From Trichosporon coremiiforme (Eukaryota; Basidiomycota; Tremellomycetes; Trichosporonales; Trichosporonaceae): a stretch of 64,000 nucleotides of DNA. Position numbers and translations under genes: made by a program. A model generated the notes under the pieces. That model did not search any database and had not been told where the DNA came from. It saw only the letters and a list, made by a program, of their open reading frames with translations. This document shows, piece after piece, positions 56,275-64,000 of the stretch. The stretch lies in contig BCJJ01000008.1 of the NCBI GenBank assembly GCA_039545355.1, positions 1,054,001-1,118,000 on the forward strand, in the 5' to 3' direction. Each line of letters starts with the position of its first letter. The first letter of the stretch is position 1.

Positions 56275-56281
56275 TATATAA
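56275..56281 (+). promoter_or_regulatory. TATA box of the RTC3-like gene
   Basis: TATATAA, 72 bp upstream of the ATG at 56353 and followed by a CA-rich leader (ccaaccaacacaac). One of the few clear TATA boxes in the window; TATA promoters in fungi tend to mark stress-inducible genes. Confidence 0.6.
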
Positions 56282-56352
56282 CCAGTCGTTCAGCCAAGAT
56301 CCAACTTCCCATCCTCTCACCAACCAACACAACTTCAATCCAACACCCAACC

Positions 56353-57066
56353 ATGACCCAGGACCTTCTCGCCGTCATCTACCGCCCCTCGGAGCACGAG
56401 GACCAGTACATCGTCTTCATCTCGGACGAGGACGAGTTCCTGCAGTGGAGGGAGCAGCCCGAGGGACAGAAGTCGATCGCCCTCGCCCGCTTCATCGGTA
56501 ACTTCAACATCGTGAGTGAACTCACCGCTGGCCATCAGGCCGGCCAGCTAACTGTCGCCAATTCTTAGCTGACCCTCACAGTACAAGTCGAACATGTCTG
56601 GACACACCGGCATACTCTCTCTCGTTTCGAGGCAGGAGTACGAGAACGCGTTCTTCGGCGGAAACAACAAGAACGTCAAGGACAAGTCTCAGGAGTGAGT
56701 GAAAGGGCATCGGAACGAGCGCAGCGAGCGAGCCGAGTGACGGGGCGACAGCCGAGTGGGATGCGAAGGCTCCAGCATCGGTTCGCCCACCATCAATTGG
56801 ACTCGGAGATGACTGGGGCAGTGGGCACCCCACTACGGATGCAGGACGCCCTCTCCCCATCAGTTCGACCTCTGGCAGCTCACAAGCGCTCGCCTACACA
56901 GCTTTCCCAGGATATGTCAACTAACAAACGTAGGGCCGCGATCAAGGTCATCCTCCAGTACGGCACCCCGCAGAAGAAGCAGTTCAAGGTCGAGGGCCAG
57001 TCTGACCTGAACCCTTCGCGCGGCGGTGGTGAGGTCAAGGTCGGCGCCAACCAGCTCGGCAGGTAA
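56353..57066 (+). CDS. RTC3: RTC3-like single-domain SBDS-family protein
   Basis: Exons 56353-56511, 56582-56694 and 56934-57066 give 134 aa. The fold follows the SBDS N-terminal domain: LLAVIYRPSEHEDQYIVFISDEDEFLQW, SGHTGILSLVSRQEYENAFF, then AAIKVILQYGTPQKKQ in the last exon. Size and lack of SBDS domains II-III match yeast Rtc3 (YHR087W), a small stress-induced protein implicated in RNA metabolism; true SBDS/Sdo1 is about 250 aa. The second intron is 239 nt and ends in an unusual TAG acceptor after ACTAACAAACG. A TATA box 72 bp upstream fits inducible expression. Confidence 0.85.
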
Positions 57067-57616
57067 ACGCGCTCCATGCCGCACGCCGCAAGAGGGACAG
57101 TGACGACGCCGCGCCAAGCCCGGCCACGTCCGCTTGCTCCGCCCGGAACGCTGCCGATCGAGAGACCAAGAGAAGTACATGTAGCCGACGTACTTGGAAG
57201 TAGAGTCAGAAGAAACTATGCATGAATACCCCTGCACAATACACGCAACTCCCCGAGCGTTTCCATGTGCGAACAGTCTTTCCTTATGCATCGTCACCAG
57301 CAGCGACGAGCACGACTCGCACAACGAGCAGCTGCGAGCGACAAGGGCGGGGCCCGCGATCTGACGTCGAAGTAGCGGACAAATGACGCTGCGATCGGAG
57401 CGGGACCAATCACGCCTCATTCTAGAGCGAGCGAGTCAGGCTTCGGATCCGGGGTACCGCAGGTGCGTTCGTGGGCGCTGAATGCGGCGATCGGCGCATG
57501 GCTAACTGACCAGTAACAAAGCTCTGCACAAGGTGGCATATAGGCTACATGGGTATTTCTATTCGCTGCCTGCTGCGGCATTCTTGAATATGACGGAGGG
57601 GGCGTCTACGATACTC
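57067..57616. other. Convergent intergenic region RTC3/MFS
   Basis: 550 bp holding two 3' ends. No gene or structured RNA is recognised. Confidence 0.4.
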
Positions 57617-59525
57617 CTAAGCTGGGGCGTCATCCTCCGTGCGTCGCTCCCCGACCCTATCGCCATCGCCGATGGCACGCTCATCCTGAACCTCCTGGAC
57701 TTGCTGTTTGCCAGGCAGGCGCTTCTCCTTGATGAACGTGCTGGCCAGGAGCGTGCAGCAAGCCAGGACGGCGGCGACGGCCCACGTCGCCCGCAAGCTC
57801 GCGAGATACGCCTCGACAGCCTGCTCCTTCTGCCCCTGGGGGAGCGTGTACATGAAGCTCTTCTGGCGGACAATGTTGTTGATGAGTTTCCGGCTACCCG
57901 GGCCATAGAACCTCTTGTGAAGTTCGCGGACGAGCGCCCAGATCTGCACGCAACCGCCCAGACTGATTCCCAGCGTGGCGCCGAGAGAACGCACAGTGTA
58001 CAGAAGCGCGGTCGCTTTCGGCATTGTCGCAGCGTCTACGGACGCAATCGTGCTGACGAGAGACACGACGAGGAAGATGGCGTACCCCAAATTACTCGGC
58101 AGCACGGTCGCGTAGTACGCCCACTGCGGCCAGGAGGATGTCCACTCTGTCGCGGCGATGGCGCAGGTCAGAATGGGCGGGATGAGCGCCAGCTTGCCCA
58201 GGCGCGTGTAGCTCCCGACCCCGCGGCGGATGTACCACCCCCCAATGAGCGAACCGAGCGCGAGGCCGACACCGGAGCAGATACTCACGACGAGGCCTGA
58301 GGCGGAGCCGCTGGCGCCAATCAGGGAGAAGTACAGCGGCACATAGAAGAGGAACATCTGGCTTGAGCAGAGGAGAAGGAATCCTGAGAGCCAGATCGCA
58401 CGGAGTTGGCCGCGCGCAAACATGCCGAGCGGGATGATCGGGTTCTTGGCGCGGAGTTCGGCGCGGAGGAAGAGCACGAACGTGACCGCTGCAATGGCAA
58501 GCAAGCCAGCGACGCGAATGTCGGACCAGGAGAGGAAGAATGCCGTGTGGAAGCTCAACCCCACGATCAGCGCCGAAAAGCTCACAAAGAGTCCCGCGAT
58601 GCCCGCAAAGTCGAGGCCTTTGAGAGCCGTGGAGAGTGGAATCGGCTGCGCCCGCACCATTTCCCCCGCCGTCGTCGAGGACGGCAGCTTCCGGTCCGGC
58701 AGGAACGAGCGCACGGTCACAATGCAGAAAAGCACGATCGGCAGTTGAAGGTAGAACGCCCACGGCCACTCGCCCCGATCCATGATCCACCCGGATACTG
58801 GACCACCCAGAAGTGCCCCAAGTCCGAAAATACTCATCATGATGCCCTGGTAGAAGCCGCGTTCCTGGAGTTCGACCAGGTCAGTCAGAATCACGGCGGA
58901 ACAGGCGAGAAGGCCGCCGCCGCCCAGACCGCTGACGGCGCGCCACGCGATGAGAGCCCAGATACTCCTCGACAGACCGCACATCAATGACCCAAGTCCG
59001 AAGAGAGACGCGGCGAGAGTCATTGCGTCCCGACGGCCCAAGCTGTCGAGAAGAACGCCGTACACTGGAATGCCGAGCGTGTTCGTCAGCGAGAAGGAGA
59101 AGCCGAGATAAGACGTCAACTCGGAATGCGCGAACTGCGACGCCAGTGTCGGTGCGAGCACGGGGATCGCAGTCGACTGCAGTGCGAAGACAAAGTTCGA
59201 GGACCAGATGCCGGCGCTGCGTGTCAGCTATTTCACGAAGTCCAGGAAGCTCGGACTCCCTGCAAAACATCTCAAAACATGCTTCCAATGACCGCCATAT
59301 GCGGGCTAGAAAGCTATCTCAAACGTGATAGGCGCATCTTCGGCTCCCGCCGGAGAGTACTCACAGGATGGCGACGAATCTCGGCGTCGACAGCTCATAC
59401 TTCAATGGCGGAGGGCGATTGCCAACAGCGGCCTTCGGTCCACTCGCCGCAGCCCCATTGCCGTTCCCATTCGTGCGGCCGTTCCCGTTCGCAACGAGGG
59501 GTGTTCGTTCGCTAGCGCCCGGCAT
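57617..59525 (-). CDS. Major facilitator exporter, 14-TM DHA2-like
   Basis: Exons 59525-59365 and 59216-57617 (intron 148 nt) give 586 aa. After a polar Asn/Gly-rich N-terminus the exons join at VAIL-AGIWSSNFVFALQSTAIPVLAPTL, the first membrane helix. The motif GVLLDSLGRRDAM is the cytoplasmic motif A, and RAVSGLGGGGL matches the antiporter-type motif of drug:H+ families. About 14 hydrophobic helices can be counted. Relatives include fungal multidrug/toxin exporters and the vacuolar basic amino acid transporters; the substrate cannot be assigned. Array 3 lies directly upstream on the same strand, so a long transcript starting within the array is possible. Confidence 0.87.
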
Positions 59526-59748
59526 CGTTTGGATTTGTGGGAGACAGATGAACGAGTGGGCGATTGGGCGAAAACAAACAGAGCAGGGCCGAGATATTTG
59601 GAGTGCTGACTGAGCAACTGCACTTCCCAGGGCGGGCCGTCGGATATCGCCGGTCATGACGTAGGGTAGGCGGACGTTAGAAGACCGAAGCATCGATATT
59701 GCACAGATCTCGACGTTACACAGTGGTGCATACTGACTACGGAGAGGG

Positions 59749-61730
59749 ACTCACGGAGCTCATAGAATCTGAAGTTAGCTGAGAAGTGTAGGTCCTTCAT
59801 AGCTTACGGGTCGCAATGCGCGTCGAACAGGATGGCGCTTTGTACGACTCCTGGCACTGTGGGTTAGCTGGGGATGGGCATTGTCCTAGCTCACTTTGAG
59901 ACATATGCAGAACTGATGTAGTGGACGGCATCAGCCTACCTTGAGCTAAAATAGCTCACGCTGAAATCAGCCGATTGCCAGGAGCTGTTCAGCTTACTGA
60001 TAATAACAGACAGGAAGCTGGGGCTAGCTGGCTCTTGGGATGAGTGGTTGAACGGAGGATCACCTACATTTTGGCAAGGCTGCTCTTTCTTCCGTCTTCC
60101 GCTTCAGTCAGATTCGCGAAGATAGGCACGAGGATAGGGGGGGATAAAAGTAGAGTTTGGGAGTCGTGCGTCTGTCGCTGGTGACGTGGGTTCACGTCGA
60201 CACACCACCTGCGCCCCTCGACGTCCGACATACCATGCGGCCTCTGATTCTCCCGACTGGCTTCACAGCAACCCCTTCAAAAACCCAGAACCTGCACATG
60301 TCGCTTCGCTATCTGGATATGCTCCAGCGGCTGGGTGAAATCGCTCTGAGAATTGCAGGATTCCGCTTCCCGTTCATCGTGGCGGTGGCACACCCTTCTC
60401 AGGCCTGCGCGTGCACTACCGTTCTCCAACCTGAGAGTCAGCTTGCAACTGCGGTTGGCCAGCTCGCCAGTTCTTCGGAGTGCAGTCCCCGCGGATCTGC
60501 ACGTTAGCTTGGAACTGTGGCTGGCCAGCTGATCGGGAGCCGCGCCCCAACACTCAGCTCTCGTCAGAGGTGATCACAGCCCTCGTCCTCTAGCCGAGAT
60601 TCGCCTCGTGAACGTCTGTTCCAGGCTGTTCGTGTCAGCTAACAAAGGAGATATGTCTAGCATACCCTCTGTTCCGCCGCAGATGTTGTTGGCACGCGCG
60701 ATTGATTATGGGCTAAGGCTGTAGTTGCCATGGCTCGCGGTCCGCCATGCTGTTCGTCAGCTCGGTGACAGATACACAGCAGATCACCAGTGTTCTGAAC
60801 CTGTGCAGTTCCACACCGCAACTCTTTTCAGCTGACCTTGGTAGCTGATGGGAGACATCTTTTAGTTCACCCATGCTAACGTGCTCCACGGCTTTATCGT
60901 CTCGGTTGAATGTTAGCTAACCTGGACGACGCATTAGCTTACAATATTGACCGCACACTGGATGTCAGTTCCCAGCCACCGATGTTGTCTTCAAGCTTAC
61001 CTCCCCATCTCTCGACCGGCGTCCCCTCAGGCTGGAGCCAGCTGTATCTCTCACCACAGCAGGCCACTGCCCCGTCTTTCTCTTCGCGCACAATCCATAG
61101 TGCTGACATGTCAGGGTAGTAGCTCTCCGTCAGAATCGAGTATCTGCTCGTCAGTTCACAGTTCAAACGTTGAAACTCACCTCCTGTCACTTTCCAAGCA
61201 GCCTGGTGTCGTCAGCTGCGTGCTGTCAGTTTGCAGCTTACCCTCCACTTCCGGTAGGGCGCGTGACTGAGATATGCTTGAGGATTCACTGCTAGCTCAT
61301 GAGACCGACTGGGGTTCAGCTTCTCGTCGAGGGTGGGACAGCTCTCACCAGACTGAACTATGACCAGTCTCAACATTGGCAATGTCAGCTTTGGATCGAT
61401 CCGCCAGCTCACCATCCTCTGAAACACCACGCTCTGAGATGAGTTAAACGTCCACTCATTGGTAGCTCACGAGTGCCTGCAGGTCAGCTTTCAGCAACAT
61501 GGTCAGCTACACTCTTACGCCCTGATGGCGTCAACTTCGTTATCTTACCTGTTAGCTCGCTGTTCCGTCCACGGAGAGGTCTGGCGTAAGCTGGGCAACC
61601 TTTCTGCAGCTTACAAACAGTCTGTGGGTCAGCTGGAAAAGGTGAGATGGTAGCGTGCCGATCCGCGCCTGTTGAGGGAGGTGACACCGTGTCCTGTTGT
61701 CAGCTACTTTTGCCCCTGTTCGCAGCTCAC
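59749..61730 (-). repeat. Intron-like unit array 3 (possible intron-dense non-coding RNA or leader)
   Basis: Minus-strand units with donor, branch-like and acceptor motifs include 61730-61694, 61518-61477, 61241-61203, 61180-61144, 61000-60958, 59997-59961, 59894-59857 and 59807-59769, each 37-43 nt. Unit 61180-61144 is type A (GTGAGTT...GAACTGAC..CAG) and 61241-61203 is B-like (GTAAGCT...AGCTGAC..CAG); their spacer is 22 nt. The middle (about 60000-60900) is sparser. No coding frame spans the region. It ends about 220 bp upstream of the exporter ATG on the same strand. Confidence 0.6.
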
Positions 61731-62188
61731 CCTTCTGTCGGCATCGTTTATGAAGAGATGGGAGGAAGAGAGAAGATGAGACGGACTGGGGCTAGTTATA
61801 TAGACTAGAGAGGGGTGGGATGTGGACTCCTCGACCCATGGGCGAAGATGGAAGGGGCGCAACTTTCGTGCGAAAAGGGAAGGCGGGGCGGACGCGGGAT
61901 GGTGTGGCCCACATCCTCCAGTCTCTGGCGCATAGAGTGCGACGTCGTCCGTCCGCTGAACACGCGGCATCGAGAACAGCAAGAAGCGGAGAGCGCAGCG
62001 ATGCGAGGTAGAGAGGCGAGCGATTCTGCAGGTGGAACAATAAGGCGGTGTCTTGCTTCTTCCTACCCCTTCCTCACCGTCATCACTCCATCCCCAACCG
62101 CCTTCACGGCTTCACAACATCAGCACATCCCCTAACGCCCTCTGAAAGACCACCAGCCAGACAGGACTCGACAGTCCAGCGAGCGAGC
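61731..62188. other. Divergent region between array 3 and the kinase-fold-like gene
   Basis: 458 bp; if array 3 is transcribed its promoter would lie here, facing the plus-strand gene. A TATATAG occurs at 61797-61803. No coding signature. Confidence 0.35.
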
Positions 62189-63169
62189 ATGGCCTCGATC
62201 CCACAACGACTCAACTTCTCAGCCGCAACCTCCGTCTCCCCCCTCGCCTGGCTCCGTTACTATCCAGGCGACATAGCCCGCTCTCACCCTCCGCGGGCCG
62301 CCCAGACCTTTCCCTTGCAACACCTCTACTCTCTCTCAGACTATCCCGATCTGCCCTCTGACTTACCACTCCGATCCCTCCTCAACCAGGACGTGGGAGA
62401 GTTGGTCCCCTGGTCTATCGCCGGTTATCCTCCGGGTGCCACCACCAGCAATGGTCACGACGAGGAGAGGTCTTATGGGATTTTGAACGTGCCGCCTGCC
62501 GCTCCCCGCCTCATCGCTCCCCGGTCTGAGTCGTACATCCCGTACATCCCTCTTGGGAGTCGCGGAGGCACACCTACCCCGCCCGCCGCTCCCCGCCCTC
62601 AGCGTCCCTCTCACTCTCGCTCACGCTCGCCCCGCCCATCGACGCCCTACACCCGCGGCGTGCTCACGCTGCAGCACTATATCTACTCCGCCAGTATCTT
62701 CGACATCTACGCGGCCTATCTCGGCAATATCCCCGTTCTTCTGAAGCTTACCGATCTGCGTTCCTTCGAAGCCTCCGAGCTCCCCGGCCTCCTGTCTACT
62801 TTCGATCGCGAACTCCGCCTGGGCGCTAGGCTAGCGGCACAGGGACTTGCCTCGGGGTTCTTGGGAATGTATGGCTCCATCCAGCCCAACCGGAGCCTGT
62901 TGGTAGTTCTGGTCCATGCCCAAGCGAAAGAGCTTACGCGGATCGAGAGGCATGATGCCAAGACCCTGGAGCAGGTTGTGAGGGCGTATAAGCGCCTGCA
63001 CGAGGCCGGCGTCGTGCATGGGAGCGTTGGGTGGCGATTCGTTCGGATGCTGGGCGACGAGGTTGTCCTGTTCGACTTTGAGCATGCGTCTGAGCGTGGA
63101 GACCCCGACTGGGAGGAGAAGAGGGAGGAGGAGATGGCCAAGATCAAGGCGTTTGTCAAGTGGAAGTAA
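62189..63169 (+). CDS. Hypothetical protein with a kinase-fold-like C-terminus
   Basis: A single exon of 326 aa from ATG 62189. The N-terminal half is Pro/Ser-rich (PRPQRPSHSRSRSPRPS). The C-terminal half recalls a minimal protein-kinase-like fold. IPVLLKLTDLRSF could be the strand with the ATP lysine, AYKRLHEAGVVHGSVGWRFVRM (about 265-287) resembles a catalytic loop with HG in place of HRD, and VVLFDFEHAS near 297 stands where DFG would be. The glycine loop is not evident, so activity is doubtful. Such short kinase-like proteins occur in many basidiomycetes. No named family is assigned. Compositionally it fits its neighbours. Confidence 0.65.
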   Translation: MASIPQRLNFSAATSVSPLAWLRYYPGDIARSHPPRAAQTFPLQHLYSLSDYPDLPSDLPLRSLLNQDVGELVPWSIAGYPPGATTSNGHDEERSYGILNVPPAAPRLIAPRSESYIPYIPLGSRGGTPTPPAAPRPQRPSHSRSRSPRPSTPYTRGVLTLQHYIYSASIFDIYAAYLGNIPVLLKLTDLRSFEASELPGLLSTFDRELRLGARLAAQGLASGFLGMYGSIQPNRSLLVVLVHAQAKELTRIERHDAKTLEQVVRAYKRLHEAGVVHGSVGWRFVRMLGDEVVLFDFEHASERGDPDWEEKREEEMAKIKAFVKWK

Positions 63170-63262
63170 GCCGACGTAAGTACAATATCTCATGCATGTT
63201 GTCACAACTAGTCTATGTGTTTCTCTGCATACTCGGCCACTACACCCGCGCCTACGCCGCGG

Positions 63263-64000
63263 CTAGGTCGAGAGACAGCCTACGTCAAAGTCGTCCGTGA
63301 AGAGGCGGTCAAAGACGTCGCCGTGCACGAACTGCGGGAGCGGACGCATGCTGACCTCGCCCGCGGCCTGGCGCTGCTCGTACTCGACCTCGTAGATGGC
63401 GCGGAGGGAGCGAATTACGTTGTACACGCCAAAGATGAAGCCGAGGTCGGGCTTGGTCGCCGACTTGGGCGGGAAGCGGGCGAGCTGCAGCCCCGTCTTC
63501 GGGTCTGTGATCGCGAGATAGCCCTTGCCGAGGTTCGGGGGGTCCTTGATGTTCGGCGGGTATGGGAACTCGATGTCCTGGCCTGTTGTCGTGTGCGCGA
63601 AATCGACGATGCGCACGACAATCTCGCCACGGATCTTGCGCCCGTCCTTCGGCTGTGACACGTCGACCGAGCGCGACCGCCGGTTCTGCGTATCCCGCGA
63701 GTGCGACGGGCGAGAGGACGTCCGCTGACTAGGGAACTCACCCCGGTCAGACAGGTACCGCACGTGCTTCGTGAAGTATTCCTGGACCTCGGCGTCGCCG
63801 TCGTAGATCAGCAATAGCGAGCAGCCGTAGAACCGGAACCCGTTCAGCTTGAGCAAGATCGCCGCAAGCGTGTACAGCTTCTGCATGAGGACTGGCACCT
63901 GGTCAATGAGCATGCGCCCGCCGTCAGACAGAAACGCCTTCATGACGCGCGGGAAGTCCTCCGTCTTAAGGGAACGCCCCTTGTACTTGTTCTTGGCCAT
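63263..64000 (-). CDS. Inositol polyphosphate kinase (IP6K/Kcs1-like), C-terminal part
   Basis: 246 codons from the window edge to the stop at 63265-63263. Signatures of the inositol phosphate kinase family are NKYKGRSLKTEDF, GFRFYGCSLLLIYDGD, IVDFAHTTTG and the C-terminal PDLGFIFGVYNVIRSLRAI. The catalytic PxxxDxKxG motif would lie upstream, outside the window, so the ATG at the edge is internal and the gene is truncated here. Between the two conserved blocks lies a Ser/Arg-rich insertion (SRPSHSRDTQNRRSRSVDVS). Kcs1-type enzymes pyrophosphorylate InsP6 to InsP7 in phosphate and stress signalling; Arg82-type IPMK is an alternative until the N-terminus is seen. Confidence 0.85.
   Translation of the reverse strand: MAKNKYKGRSLKTEDFPRVMKAFLSDGGRMLIDQVPVLMQKLYTLAAILLKLNGFRFYGCSLLLIYDGDAEVQEYFTKHVRYLSDRGEFPSQRTSSRPSHSRDTQNRRSRSVDVSQPKDGRKIRGEIVVRIVDFAHTTTGQDIEFPYPPNIKDPPNLGKGYLAITDPKTGLQLARFPPKSATKPDLGFIFGVYNVIRSLRAIYEVEYEQRQAAGEVSMRPLPQFVHGDVFDRLFTDDFDVGCLST

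Noticed and set aside
63664..63750. Possible intron at GTGAGT in the inositol kinase
   Set aside because: There is no CTGAC branch motif, the candidate CAG is out of phase, and the frame is open throughout; I read it as a coding insertion.

Overview
The window looks like nuclear DNA of a GC-rich basidiomycete yeast, most probably a tremellomycete (Trichosporonales-like). That placement is an inference. It rests on close gene packing on both strands, short spliceosomal introns (mostly about 35-60 nt, the shortest placed being 34-35 nt) with GTRAGT donors and a CTGAC/CTAAC branch motif just before the CAG acceptor, and the set of fungal proteins. I placed about 26 protein genes, most of them multi-exon, by joining exons where splice signals and reading frame agree.

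Layout. 1-3245 is a non-coding array of intron-like units read on the minus strand, followed by 1.7 kb without a recognisable gene. 5.0-24.8 kb holds a Zn2Cys6 regulator, a MIX17/CHCHD2-like protein, COQ3, a NASP-type histone chaperone, EFL1, a Rdx/SelW-like protein, ALG13, 3-hydroxyanthranilate dioxygenase, NIP7, proteasome alpha-6, an unrecognised mitochondrial membrane protein, RidA and ARG8. 26.2-38.3 kb holds a multi-KH RNA-binding protein, a mitochondrial rhomboid protease, ENP2/NOL10 and dolichol kinase. 38.8-41.2 kb is a second intron-like array on the plus strand, led in by minisatellites and interrupted by a 7-mer tract containing an assembly gap. A broken F-box-like gene lies just beyond it. 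43.2-59.5 kb holds PRP31, a PPR protein, YME2, HMG-CoA synthase, an RTC3/SBDS-like protein and an MFS exporter. 59.75-61.73 kb is a third array on the minus strand, directly upstream of the exporter. The right end carries a small kinase-fold-like gene and the C-terminal part of an inositol polyphosphate kinase.

How the genes relate. Nothing here is an operon. Most neighbours form head-to-head pairs with a short shared promoter (COQ3/NASP, EFL1/Rdx, ALG13/BNA1, NIP7/PRE5, rhomboid/ENP2, PRP31/PPR). By function, ribosome biogenesis (EFL1, NIP7, ENP2) and mitochondrial upkeep (COQ3, MIX17, rhomboid, YME2, PPR) recur, and ALG13 and dolichol kinase both serve N-glycosylation.

The most unusual content is the three arrays. 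In the middle one, two unit types alternate for about 2 kb: type A (GTGAGTT...GAACTGAC..CAG) and type B (GTGAGCT...GAGCTGAC..CAG). Most units are 35-39 nt and are separated by purine-rich spacers. They match the splice signals used by the real genes in this window. They could be intron-dense non-coding RNAs, spliceosome-trapping loci, or a satellite built on paired GARYTGAC motifs.
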